NCBI RefSeq assembly: GCF_014204795.1
Contig: NZ_JACHMB010000001.1
Location: 11,048,501-11,112,500, forward strand
Direction: 5' to 3'
DNA from: Nonomuraea jabiensis
Lineage (GTDB): Bacteria > Actinomycetota > Actinomycetes > Streptosporangiales > Streptosporangiaceae
Length of the DNA stretch: 64,000 nt
Of the stretch, positions 8,193 through 15,826 are shown piece by piece (position 1 is the stretch's first letter; each line of letters begins with the position of its first letter). The notes below the pieces were generated by a model. It was not told the DNA's origin, did not search any database, and worked only from the letters and a program-made list of their open reading frames with translations. Both the position numbers and the translations under genes were made by a program.

Positions 8193-9287
8193 TTAGGCGC
8201 CGAACTGCTCGGTGAAGCGGCCGGTGAACAGGTCGGCGCCCTTGTACGCCGACACCGTCTCGGCCGGGACGACGGCCGGGCCGTCGGGGCTGGGCAGCTG
8301 GCCGACGCCCCCGCGCGGTCCGAGCGGGAGCAGGATCATGGGGTGGGGCAGAGGCTGGTAGGCGGCGGTGGGCCGCTCGCCGCGCAGCTGGGCGAGGATG
8401 TTGGCGGCGGCCACCTCGGCGTGCTGCATCGCGTACCCGGCCATCTTGGCCTCGGGCACGTCGGTGAGGTCGCCGATCGCGTAGACGTGGTCGTACCCGC
8501 GGACGTTGAGCGTCTCGGTGACCCGCACCTGCCCTTGCGGGGTGCGGGTGGTGAGCCGGCCGTCGGCGAGGTAGTCGCTGTTGACGCGCACGCCGTAGGC
8601 GCGGAACCAGATGTCGGCGGTGATCTCCTCCCCGCCGGCGGTGGTGACGGTGAAGGTCCCGGCCTGGCCCGGCTCGGTCGCCGGCGGCGCGGCCAGCCGG
8701 GCGCCCAGCCGCAGGTGGACGCCGAGCTCGTCGAGCTGGCGGTGCAGGTCCTGGCGCAGCTCCGGCTCGAACGCGGGCAGCAGCTGCCCGGCCGGGTCGA
8801 GAACGGTCACGTGCTTGTGCGCCCAGACCTCCTTGATCTCCCCGGCCAGCTCCAGGCCGACCGGGCCGGCGCCCAGGATCAGCACGCGTTCGGCGCCGGC
8901 CAGCTCCTTGTGGGTCACGCGGAGGTCGTCCAGGACCTGCTCGGTGGAGTCGGCCACGGGTTTGGCCGGGTAGGTGTAGCTGGAACCCGTGGCCAGGACC
9001 AGGTAGTCGGCCTCGACCCGCTGCCCAGAGGCCAGGGTGACGCCGCCGGGATCCACGGAGACCGCACGGTCGCGGATCACCGTGCCCCGGGTCAGAAATC
9101 CGCTGTAGGGGAAGAACATGTTGCTCCCCCACTCCGGCCGGGTCACCGACCGCAGCGACCCGGCCGTGTTGAAGAACGCGTCCCGGGGATCGACGAGGAC
9201 GACCTCGAGATCGGCCTCGGCGTCCAGCGCCTTGGCGAGCGCCGAACCCCCGTAACCGCCGCCGACGACCACCACTTTACGACTCAT
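8193..9287 (-). CDS. NAD(P)/FAD-dependent oxidoreductase (NDH-2/FSP1-like)
   Basis: 364 residues with two Rossmann dinucleotide folds: FAD site VVVVGGGYGGSALA at the N-terminus (residues 5-18) and NAD(P) site RVLILGAGPVGLELAGE at about 135-151. The FAD-closing motif VYAIGDLTDV is at about 255. The overall layout (ATGSSYTYP loop, late AGYAMQHAEVAA) matches the AIFM2/FSP1 and type-II NADH dehydrogenase group, which passes electrons from NAD(P)H to quinones. There is no membrane segment. It is first in the two-gene operon with the LLM oxidoreductase. I infer a quinone or xenobiotic redox role induced through the adjacent MarR regulator. Confidence 0.88.
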   Translation of the reverse strand: MSRKVVVVGGGYGGSALAKALDAEADLEVVLVDPRDAFFNTAGSLRSVTRPEWGSNMFFPYSGFLTRGTVIRDRAVSVDPGGVTLASGQRVEADYLVLATGSSYTYPAKPVADSTEQVLDDLRVTHKELAGAERVLILGAGPVGLELAGEIKEVWAHKHVTVLDPAGQLLPAFEPELRQDLHRQLDELGVHLRLGARLAAPPATEPGQAGTFTVTTAGGEEITADIWFRAYGVRVNSDYLADGRLTTRTPQGQVRVTETLNVRGYDHVYAIGDLTDVPEAKMAGYAMQHAEVAAANILAQLRGERPTAAYQPLPHPMILLPLGPRGGVGQLPSPDGPAVVPAETVSAYKGADLFTGRFTEQFGA

Positions 9288-9319
9288 GATTGCACGCCCC
9301 GATCAACAAAATAGGTTGA

Positions 9320-9357
9320 GTTCGTGCTACGAACCATATTAGTTCGCTACACGAACT
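9320..9357. promoter_or_regulatory. Two MarR-type palindromic operators
   Basis: Two adjacent inverted repeats 33-70 bp upstream of the FAD oxidoreductase start: GTTCGT-GCT-ACGAAC at 9320-9334 and AGTTCG-CTACA-CGAACT at 9341-9357. Both contain GTTCG/CGAAC half-sites. A related half-site pair lies in front of the adjacent marR gene at 9880-9892, so this is probably the site where MarR represses the redox operon. Confidence 0.7.
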
Positions 9358-9374
9358 GCAACCCGAGGGCGGCT

Positions 9375-9848
9375 CTAAGCGTGGGCCCCCTCGCCGGGCT
9401 CCAGGAAGACCATGGGGACCTTGTTGTCCTGCACGACCCGGCCGAGCAGGTCGGCGAGCGTGTCACGGTCGGCGCCGGCCAGGCCCGCCGTCAGGCTCTC
9501 GATCCGCCTGCAGGTCTCGGTGTAGAACACCGCTGCAAGCTCGGAACCCTTCCTGGTCAGCGTGATCCGCAGCGCGCGCGAGTCGTGCGGGTCCGGGCTG
9601 CGCCGGACCAGGCCGTTGCGCTCGGTGCGGTCCACCAGGCCGGTGAGGCTGGACTTGGCCAGCCCCAGCGTCGCGCCCAGCTCGCTCATGCCGTACGGCT
9701 GCGCCATCAGCACGCACAACAACTGGCCCTGCTGCGAGGTGAGCCCGTATTCCCTGGCGGACTCGGCGTACACGGCGTTCACCAGGAACGTGGACCGCAC
9801 CAGCGCGGCGACCACTCCGATCCGGCCCTCATCATCATGCTTCTCCAC
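9375..9848 (-). CDS. MarR-family transcriptional regulator
   Basis: 157 residues with a winged-helix core. The recognition region SELGATLGLAKSSLTGLVDRTE (residues about 54-75, seen in two parts) is followed by the wing NGLVRRSPDPHDSRALRITLT, whose DxR element is a MarR hallmark. The C-terminal helix is predicted to dimerise. The gene lies immediately downstream, in the opposite reading sense of time, of the promoter it likely controls: it is transcribed leftwards toward the FAD-oxidoreductase operon, whose operators sit between the two genes. A matching half-site pair sits before its own start, suggesting autoregulation. The ligand is unknown. Confidence 0.88.
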   Translation of the reverse strand: MEKHDDEGRIGVVAALVRSTFLVNAVYAESAREYGLTSQQGQLLCVLMAQPYGMSELGATLGLAKSSLTGLVDRTERNGLVRRSPDPHDSRALRITLTRKGSELAAVFYTETCRRIESLTAGLAGADRDTLADLLGRVVQDNKVPMVFLEPGEGAHA

Positions 9849-9879
9849 GCGTTCAGGGTAACATTCAAATGCCTTATAA

Positions 9880-9892
9880 TTCGCAGGGCGAA
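9880..9892. promoter_or_regulatory. MarR-type half-site pair upstream of marR
   Basis: TTCG-CAGGG-CGAA at 9880-9892, with an AT-rich ATTATAAGG (minus strand) next to it that could be the -10 region of marR. The half-sites match those at 9320-9357. Confidence 0.5.
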
Positions 9893-9905
9893 CTACCTTT
9901 TCCGG

Positions 9906-10256
9906 TCAGAGGCGGGTGGTCACGTAGGTCTTGCGCACGGTCTCGTGCACGTGCCACTCCCCCTGCCAGCCCGCGGGCATGACCAGGGTGCTCCCGGGGC
10001 CGACCTCCTGGGTCGTGCCGTCCTGGCCGACGATGGTGGCCCGCCCGGACAGGATCTGGCACACCTCGTGGTAGCCGTCGCGTACGGCGGTGAACGTGCC
10101 GGGCGTGCACTCCCAGACCCCCGCGGTGGTCCTGCCGTCAGCCGACGTCCACGCCTCCAGTGCCGCCTCCCGCTGCCCGCCGCCGACCGAGGTCGGCTTG
10201 GCGGCGAACGGCCCCAGATCGGCGGTGGTCGCGTCCGGTACGACGATGCTGTTCAT
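9906..10256 (-). CDS. Cupin-domain protein (DUF861/ureidoglycine-aminohydrolase-like fold)
   Basis: 116 residues forming one cupin barrel. The VWECTPGTFTAVRDGYHEVCQILSG stretch (here split: TPGTFTAVRDGYHE then VCQILSG) and the second motif GSTLVMPAGWQGEWHVHE match the cupin_3/DUF861 type. Glu/His residues in the first motif could bind a metal. It starts 8 nt after the stop of the DUF2264 gene and is probably co-transcribed with it under LacI control, so a role in the same carbohydrate pathway is likely. Enzymatic activity is not shown. Confidence 0.8.
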   Translation of the reverse strand: MNSIVVPDATTADLGPFAAKPTSVGGGQREAALEAWTSADGRTTAGVWECTPGTFTAVRDGYHEVCQILSGRATIVGQDGTTQEVGPGSTLVMPAGWQGEWHVHETVRKTYVTTRL

Positions 10257-10264
10257 CTCTGCCC

Positions 10265-12208
10265 CTAGTCCTCTGAGCTGCGGCGGGCGATCCTATCGGC
10301 GTCCCCGGCGGCGGGTGACGTCGCGGTATGCCCTTCGACCAGCTCGGGGACGGCGCCGAGGCGGACCGTGATCGGATCTCCGGCGGGCGGCCGCAGGGTG
10401 ACCTCGTCCCCGTTCACCCGCACCTCCGGCGCCTCCGGCATCGCCGGCGTCGTCGGCTCCCGCTCGGCCGCCGTGAGCAGGACCAGGCTGACGTACACGG
10501 CGGTCCCGCCCGGGTGGGCGTCACGGATCAGGTACGGCGTGGCGGAGTGCGGTCCGAAGGCGTTCACGCCGTGCCCGCTCGCCAGGCCGGCTCCCGTGTA
10601 GCCGTGCAGCCCGCGCACCACGCTGGTCAGGCCGTCCGCGCGCCGGGCCAGCGCCCAGGTGTCCCCGGAGCGAGCCTCGGGCGGCCGCCGACCGGCCACC
10701 GCGTGGCCGCCGTCGCGTACCTGATGTCCCGCGGGTGCCGTGACCTGGTGGATCCGGATCTCGGCCGCGCCGTCGACCACGGAGGCGGTCACCACGCGGA
10801 CGGGCCCGTCCTGGTACGCCGAGGCGGCGAAGCGCTCCCCCACGGCGAGGGGTTCGATGCGGCGTCGCCGGGAGGTCTCCCCCTGGGGCGAGACGACGGC
10901 GAACTGCCCGTCGACCGCCTGCTCGCCGAGGTCGGGGCCGGTGTGGCTGGTGTAGGCGAGCCTCAGGTAGTGCGGGTCCGGCGGCCCCTCGGGGTCCTGG
11001 ACCCGGTCGCGGTCGCTGCCGTGGTTGACGAGCCGGACGATGCCGTCCTCGCGGGTGGCGTGCAGCAGCCAGCCCGGCGGGCGCATCGCCACGACCTGGT
11101 CGGCGCCGTCGATCGGCGCGGCCGCCTCGGCGTCCGTCCAGGCCGGGTGCCCGGGCGGCAGGAGCAGGCCGAGGAAGGCCTTGCTGGCCCAGTACGGCGA
11201 GGCGGGGCCGGAGTAGTCCTGGGTGCCGGGCGGGAAGGCGTCGTACCAGCCGCAGGTGAGCAGCCCGCGCTCGTCGGGCGCGCCGCGCTCGACGAAGTGG
11301 CGCAGCACGCCGCTCGCGATCCGCCTGGTCCGCCCGGGAGGCAGGGGCGAGGCGCCGGTCAGCGCGCCCAGCCAGAGCGGCGCGACCGTCGCGAACCGGT
11401 AGATCAGGGACCGCCCCTGGTGCACCGGCCCGCCGTCGGCGGCGAACAGGTGCTGGTAGTGCTCCAGGAACCGGCGCAGGCGCTCCGCGTAGAGCCGGCC
11501 GCGGACGGCGTCGCCGGCCATCCGCGCCCACAGCGACGGATACAGGTGCATCGCCCAGCCGGAGTAGTAGTCGAAGTTCTTGCCCTTGCCGTCGGAGTAC
11601 CAGCCGTCGCCGACGTACCACTCCTCGATCCGCTCCAGCCCGCCGGCGATCTCGCCGGGGTCGTGCGGCCCGCCCACCTCGGCGAGGAACTGCTCCACGA
11701 CGACCTGGAACAGCACCCAGTTGTTGTCCGGCGTGCGCCGCCCGACGAACCCGGCCAGCCAGGCCACCACCCGGTCCCGCTGCGCCGGCGAGAGCCGGTC
11801 GAACAGCCAGGGCCGGGTCTCGTGCAGCGCGAGCGCGATGGAGGCGGCCTCCACGAGCGGCTGCGACATGTCCGCCAGGGGCGGCCAGGCGTACGGGTGC
11901 GCGGGGTCGGTGCCGGCCACCAGCCCCGCGGCGTAGCGCTCCAGCAGGGCGGGCGGCACGTCGCCGCCCGCGCCGGCGATGCGGAAGGCCGCGAGCAGGA
12001 ACGTGCGGGCGAACCCTTCCAGCCCGTCGCTGACGGTGCCCGACCTGCTCGGCCGCCCCGGCAGGCGGTATTGGGCGAAGCCGTCCGTGGCGTACGGCAC
12101 CACGGAGTCGAGCAGGTGGTCCGCCACGCTCTCCCAGTGGGCACGGGTCCAGCCGGTGAAACCGGACAGGCGCGGGTCGGCAGGCGGGAGGCGCAGGGGG
12201 GAGGACAT
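10265..12208 (-). CDS. DUF2264 domain protein, putative (alpha/alpha)6-barrel glycan-active enzyme
   Basis: 647 residues, cytoplasmic by sequence. The N-terminal half carries the DUF2264 signature stretches: LPGRPSRSGTVSDGLEGFAR, then ETRPWLFDRLSP, RRTPDNNWVLFQVVVEQ, GDGWYSDGKGKNFDYYSGWAMH and WMARMAGD-like segments, all typical of alpha/alpha-barrel sugar-active proteins. The C-terminal half is beta-rich. DUF2264 proteins are commonly found in polysaccharide-use loci, but a reaction has not been established as far as I know. It is the first gene after a perfect LacI-type palindrome at 12267-12277 and is followed by the cupin gene, so expression is probably sugar-inducible. Confidence 0.82.
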   Translation of the reverse strand: MSSPLRLPPADPRLSGFTGWTRAHWESVADHLLDSVVPYATDGFAQYRLPGRPSRSGTVSDGLEGFARTFLLAAFRIAGAGGDVPPALLERYAAGLVAGTDPAHPYAWPPLADMSQPLVEAASIALALHETRPWLFDRLSPAQRDRVVAWLAGFVGRRTPDNNWVLFQVVVEQFLAEVGGPHDPGEIAGGLERIEEWYVGDGWYSDGKGKNFDYYSGWAMHLYPSLWARMAGDAVRGRLYAERLRRFLEHYQHLFAADGGPVHQGRSLIYRFATVAPLWLGALTGASPLPPGRTRRIASGVLRHFVERGAPDERGLLTCGWYDAFPPGTQDYSGPASPYWASKAFLGLLLPPGHPAWTDAEAAAPIDGADQVVAMRPPGWLLHATREDGIVRLVNHGSDRDRVQDPEGPPDPHYLRLAYTSHTGPDLGEQAVDGQFAVVSPQGETSRRRRIEPLAVGERFAASAYQDGPVRVVTASVVDGAAEIRIHQVTAPAGHQVRDGGHAVAGRRPPEARSGDTWALARRADGLTSVVRGLHGYTGAGLASGHGVNAFGPHSATPYLIRDAHPGGTAVYVSLVLLTAAEREPTTPAMPEAPEVRVNGDEVTLRPPAGDPITVRLGAVPELVEGHTATSPAAGDADRIARRSSED

Positions 12209-12266
12209 GAACCGGATACTACGGCATCCACCTGCGCCGACCCTCGGTGGTTCGGCGAGGTGGGTG

Positions 12267-12277
12267 TAAACGGTTTA
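12267..12277. promoter_or_regulatory. LacI-type operator upstream of the DUF2264 gene
   Basis: Perfect palindrome TAAAC-G-GTTTA, 59 bp before the DUF2264 start and 10 bp past the lacI stop. It shares CGGTTTAAC with the second site at 13377-13392, so one regulator probably binds both. Confidence 0.75.
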
Positions 12278-12286
12278 ACTCCCGCC

Positions 12287-13357
12287 TCAGACGGGCGGGA
12301 GAGGGCGGACGGAGTCGCGGACGATGATGTGCGTGCCCAGCATCACGTGCCGGCTCGTCCCAGCCGTGTCGCTGTCCAGCGCCAGCCGCACAGCGGTACG
12401 GCCGAGCTCCTCGTGCGGCACGTGCACGGTGGTCAGGTCGATGTCGTCGGACGGCGGCAGATCGTCGAAGCCGACCAGCGACACGTCGTCCGGCACCCGC
12501 AGGCCGCGCTCCCGCAACGCCGCCCTGGCCCCGGCCGCCATCAGGTCGTTCCCGGCGAACACCGCGGTGAAGTCACGCGGCCCCGCCTCCAACCGCTCCC
12601 GCATCATGCGGTAGCCGTCGCGCCGGTCCATCACCACGCTGTCGACCTCCAGCCCGGGGTCATGCGGCACCCGGTGCGCGGCCAGCGCCGCCCGGTAGCC
12701 CGCGATCCGGCTCTCCGGCGTCGTGTAACCGGCCCGCCGCCCCAGGAACAGGATCCGCCGGTGACCGGCCGAGAGCAGATGGCTGGTGATCGCATGGGCG
12801 CCGCCGGTGTTGTCGTACTCCACCACGATGGCCGGCACCTCCTCGCCCAGCGCCGGGCGCCCGCACAGCACCAGCCGCGACCCCGCCACCGCCAGCGCCC
12901 GCGCGTAATCCGCCATCCGCTCCCGGTAGGCGTCGTCGATCGGCATGTTGCCGACCAGGATCACCGCCTCGGCGTGCTCCTCCCGCAGCAGCCGCACCAT
13001 GGCCAGCTCCCGCTCGGCGTCCCCGCCCGTGGTGCCCACGATGCACAGCCGGCCCTCGCGCGCCGCCTGGTCCTGCACGCCCTGCGCCACGTGCGCGTAA
13101 TGCGGGGACACCACCGAGTTCACCACGATCGCCACGCTCTTCGGCCGCGCCCCCGCCAGCCCCCGCGCGTGCGCGTTGGCCACGTAGTCGAGCTCCCGGA
13201 CCGCGCGCATCACCTTGCTGCGCGTGGCGGGAGCGCTCGGGTACGAGCCCGACAGGATCCGCGACACGGTCGCCACCGACACCCCGGCGTGCTTGGCCAC
13301 GTCCCGGATCGTCGAGGGACGAGGCCGACCATCCTCAGGAGCGGCCCGGCGCGGCAT
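12287..13357 (-). CDS. LacI-family transcriptional regulator
   Basis: 356 residues. An N-terminal LacI helix-turn-helix (TIRDVAKHAGVSVATVSRIL, residues about 16-35) is followed by the hinge helix (NAHARGLAGARP) and a periplasmic-binding-protein-like sensor domain with MAAGARAALRERG and VSLVGFDDLPPS blocks. The sensor implies a sugar ligand. It is divergent from nothing upstream but has a palindrome 20 bp before its own start, so autoregulation is likely, and a second one before the DUF2264-cupin operon, its probable target. The first 15 residues are a basic tail common in actinobacterial LacI proteins. Confidence 0.93.
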   Translation of the reverse strand: MPRRAAPEDGRPRPSTIRDVAKHAGVSVATVSRILSGSYPSAPATRSKVMRAVRELDYVANAHARGLAGARPKSVAIVVNSVVSPHYAHVAQGVQDQAAREGRLCIVGTTGGDAERELAMVRLLREEHAEAVILVGNMPIDDAYRERMADYARALAVAGSRLVLCGRPALGEEVPAIVVEYDNTGGAHAITSHLLSAGHRRILFLGRRAGYTTPESRIAGYRAALAAHRVPHDPGLEVDSVVMDRRDGYRMMRERLEAGPRDFTAVFAGNDLMAAGARAALRERGLRVPDDVSLVGFDDLPPSDDIDLTTVHVPHEELGRTAVRLALDSDTAGTSRHVMLGTHIIVRDSVRPLPPV

Positions 13358-13376
13358 CCATCCCCCTATCCCCGCT

Positions 13377-13392
13377 GTTAAAGCGGTTTAAC
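13377..13392. promoter_or_regulatory. LacI-type operator upstream of lacI
   Basis: Perfect inverted repeat GTTAAA-GCGG-TTTAAC, 20 bp upstream of the lacI start, sharing its right half with the operator before the DUF2264 gene. This supports autoregulation. Confidence 0.75.
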
Positions 13393-13448
13393 GATATCGC
13401 ATGACTGCGCGGTCAGACGCGCGTGCCGGAAGCCCGAACCGCCGCCGG

Positions 13449-13598
13449 TCATCCCCGCCTGACCGGCCCGCTGCGCCAGGCGGCGGCTCCCACCGGCGGG
13501 CGTTCGGGATGCCGCTCGGCCTCCGCCACGGCGAGCCACACCACCTCGGCGACCTCCTGGGGCGCGGCGGAAGTCCACCCCCACCTCTTCGGCGACCT
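13449..13598 (-). pseudogene. Probable C-terminal remnant of a short-chain dehydrogenase
   Basis: The last 30 codons of a minus-strand frame read QEVAEVVWLAVAEAE then a Pro/Arg-rich PVGAAAW end, which resembles the C-terminus of many SDR proteins (a P-E-E-V-A-x-x-V-W helix followed by R-x-P-x-G-x-x-A). The residues expected just before it (VGVDFR) lie in a different frame, so at least one frameshift is present, and upstream the sequence runs into the 11-bp tandem repeat. No other SDR motif (TGxxxGxG, YxxxK) is visible here. I therefore read it as a broken gene end. The match is short, so confidence is limited. Confidence 0.35.
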
Positions 13599-13697
13599 CG
13601 CGGTGCGCTCGCGGTGCGCTCGCGGTGCGCTCGCGGTGCGCTCGCGGTGCGCTCGCGGTGCGCTCGCGGTGCGCTCGCGGTGCGCTCGCGGTGCGCT
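13599..13697. repeat. Perfect 11-bp tandem repeat, nine copies
   Basis: Nine uninterrupted copies of CGCGGTGCGCT from 13599 to 13697 with no base difference. Because 11 is not a multiple of three, the array is open in several frames (giving SAPRAHRERTA-like and AVRSRCARGAL-like translations), which is why long spurious ORFs cross it. The perfect identity implies recent expansion by slippage. It abuts the SDR-like remnant. Confidence 0.95.
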
Positions 13698-13999
13698 CGA
13701 AGACGTCCGCCTTCCGGCGTCGTCGATCCCGACTTGCCGCCCGACTCCGGCGCGCGTGCCCGGGGGCGTGGGCCCCGTCCTCGCTGCGTCCCGCTCGGCC
13801 GCGGAAGCGGGAGCCGCAGAAGCGGAAGTGGCGGAAGCGGGAGAGGAGCGGAGCGGCCGGAGCGGAAGCGGCGGCGGCGGAAGCGGCGGCGGCGGGGGCG
13901 GCGGCGGCGGCGGGGGCGATCGCCGTGCCTGCGTCATCTGCGTCCCGTGACCGGCCGCTGGGGACGGCGTCCTCCCTTCGGCCTCGTAGGCTGGCCCGC
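13698..13999. other. Non-coding stretch with purine-rich and GGC low-complexity sequence
   Basis: No credible gene. From about 13795 to 13919 the sequence is built from GGAAGCGG-like purine-rich units that turn into runs of GGC/GGCGGCGGGGGC. Any ORF here is Gly/Arg/Ala low-complexity. The GNAT start at 14000 ends the gap. Confidence 0.6.
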
Positions 14000-14491
14000 G
14001 TGGAGATCCGCGACAGAACCCCCGACGACCTGGACGCCTGCACGAAGGCCCTCGCCGAGGTCCAGGCCGGCGACCGCTACCCCGTGGACTGGCCACGCGA
14101 CCCGGCCCGCTGGCTGACGCCGGACGGCCTGATCGGGGCCTGGATAGCCGTCGAAGCGGGAGCGGTGCTCGGCCACGTGGCGCTCACCCGGGACATGGAG
14201 GTCACCCGGCTGTTCGTCACCCCCGCCGCCCGCGGGCGCGGCCTGGCCGCCCGGCTCCTCGACACCGTGCGCGCCGCCGCCGAAGCCCCCCTCAAACTGG
14301 AGGTCTCCTCCGAGGGCACGGCCGCCATCGCGTTCTACGAACGGTCCGGCTGGCGCCGGGTCGGCAGCAGCCGCGCCCGCTGGCTCAACGCGGCCGGTGA
14401 GCCGGCGCTGGTGTACCACTACGTGAGCCCGCCCGCCGGATCCGGCCCGACCTACCACCCGCCACGGTCAGGGAAAGAGGACGTCGGCTAG
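14000..14491 (+). CDS. GNAT-family N-acetyltransferase
   Basis: About 163 residues. GTG 14000 begins VEIRDRTPDDLDAC, a normal GNAT N-terminus; the much longer open frame upstream is repeat-derived and not credible. Motif A for acetyl-CoA is VTRLFVTPAARGRGLAARLL (about residues 68-87), and motif B is AIAFYERSGWRRVGSS (about 109-124). The ribosome site is weak. The substrate is unknown. Downstream lies an AT-rich gap with the epoxide hydrolase promoter. Confidence 0.85.
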   Translation: MEIRDRTPDDLDACTKALAEVQAGDRYPVDWPRDPARWLTPDGLIGAWIAVEAGAVLGHVALTRDMEVTRLFVTPAARGRGLAARLLDTVRAAAEAPLKLEVSSEGTAAIAFYERSGWRRVGSSRARWLNAAGEPALVYHYVSPPAGSGPTYHPPRSGKEDVG

Positions 14492-14525
14492 CTCCGCCTC
14501 ATCGTCCGACCTCGACGGCGCGCTC

Positions 14526-14571
14526 TGATACATCACAAAATTAAATAAATTCCTGATATATTTTCCCGTCG
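14526..14571 (+). promoter_or_regulatory. AT-rich promoter region of the epoxide hydrolase gene
   Basis: A striking A/T island in GC-rich DNA: AAAATTAAATAAATTCC then GATATATTTT. The outer AAAAT and ATTTT are inverted, so this could be both a promoter -10 region (TATATT) and an operator. No transcription data support it. Confidence 0.35.
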
Positions 14572-14595
14572 ATGGCGCCTACGCAGGAGACGACG

Positions 14596-15825
14596 ATGAG
14601 CGACGAACCCAGGATCCCGCTGGAGCCGACGCCGATCCACGTGCCCGACGACGTACTGGACGACCTGCGGCGGCGCCTGGAGCTGACCCGCTGGCCGGAC
14701 GACGTGGGCAACGACGACTGGCGCTACGGCGTCAACCGGGCCTACCTGCGGGAGCTCGTCGACTACTGGCACACCGGCTACGACTGGCGCAAGGCCGAGG
14801 CCGCGATCAACGCCTACGAGCACTACCGCGTCGAGGTCGACGGCGTCCCCGTGCACTTCATGCGCAAGCCGGGCGTGGGCCCGAGCCCGACGCCGCTGAT
14901 CCTCACCCACGGCTGGCCGTGGACGTTCTGGCACTGGTCCAAGGTCATCGACCCGCTGGCCGACCCGGGCGCGCACGGCGGTGACCCGGCCGAGGCCTTC
15001 GACGTCATCGTCCCGTCGTTCCCCGGCTTCGGCTTCTCCACGCCGCTGCCGGACCACCCGGACATGAACTTCTGGAAGGTCGCCGACCTCTGGCACACCC
15101 TCATGACCCGGGTCCTCGGCCACGAGAGGTACGCCGCGGCGGGCTGCGACGTCGGAGCGCTGGTCACGGGGCAGCTCGGGCACAAGTACGCCGCCGAGCT
15201 GCACGGCATCCACATCGGCTCCGGGCAGAAGCTCACGCTGTTCAACGGCGACCGGGCCTGGGACCTGAGCGGCGGGCAGCCCATCCCCGACGGCCTGCCC
15301 GCCGACGTCCACGCCCGGATCGTCGAGCTGGACAGGCGCTTCGCCGTCCACCTCGCCGCCCACGTCCTGGCCCCGAGCACGCTCGCGTACGGCCTGACCG
15401 ACTCGCCCGCCGGAATGCTCGCCTGGATCCTGGAGCGCTGGGTCAGCTGGAGCGACCACGGCGGCGACATCGAGTCGGTCTTCACCAAGGACGACCTGCT
15501 CACCCACGCCATGATCTTCTGGGTGACCAACTCGATCGGCACCTCGATCCGTACGTACGCCAACAACAACCGCTACCCCTGGACCCCCTCCCACGACCGG
15601 CAGCCGCCCGTCGAGGCCCCCACCGGCATCACCTTCGTCGGCTACGAGAACCCGCCCGGCGTCACCACCGACCAGCGTGTGCGGCACTTCGCCGGCAGCG
15701 ACCGAGGAGCCTGGTACAACCACGTCAACCTGACCGTCCACGACCGGGGCGGCCACTTCATCCCCTGGGAGATCCCCGGGGAGTGGGTCGACGACCTGCG
15801 GCGCACGTTCCGCGGCCGCCGGTAG
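14596..15825 (+). CDS. Epoxide hydrolase (EHN-domain alpha/beta hydrolase)
   Basis: 409 residues from ATG 14596, which has GGAG 7 nt upstream (the ATG at 14572 lacks one). An N-terminal epoxide-hydrolase lid domain (DDLRRRLELTRWPDD, then WRYGVNRAYLRELVDYW) precedes the alpha/beta hydrolase core. Visible catalytic features are the HGWP oxyanion motif (about residue 100), nucleophile Asp185 in AAGCDVGALV, and His387 in DRGGHF. Size and order match soluble bacterial epoxide hydrolases, which open epoxides to diols. Its stop is one base from the stop of the convergent intradiol dioxygenase, another aromatic or xenobiotic enzyme, so a shared catabolic theme is plausible but not proven. Confidence 0.9.
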   Translation: MSDEPRIPLEPTPIHVPDDVLDDLRRRLELTRWPDDVGNDDWRYGVNRAYLRELVDYWHTGYDWRKAEAAINAYEHYRVEVDGVPVHFMRKPGVGPSPTPLILTHGWPWTFWHWSKVIDPLADPGAHGGDPAEAFDVIVPSFPGFGFSTPLPDHPDMNFWKVADLWHTLMTRVLGHERYAAAGCDVGALVTGQLGHKYAAELHGIHIGSGQKLTLFNGDRAWDLSGGQPIPDGLPADVHARIVELDRRFAVHLAAHVLAPSTLAYGLTDSPAGMLAWILERWVSWSDHGGDIESVFTKDDLLTHAMIFWVTNSIGTSIRTYANNNRYPWTPSHDRQPPVEAPTGITFVGYENPPGVTTDQRVRHFAGSDRGAWYNHVNLTVHDRGGHFIPWEIPGEWVDDLRRTFRGRR

Positions 15826-15826
15826 G

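Noticed and set aside
10328..13381. 1017-codon open frame on the plus strand across the DUF2264 and lacI genes
   Set aside because: It is an antisense shadow of two clear minus-strand genes; its translation is Arg/Gly/His low-complexity with no domain, as expected from high GC third positions.
13599..13697. Possible CRISPR array
   Set aside because: The repeats are 11 bp, head to tail, without spacers, and no cas gene is near.
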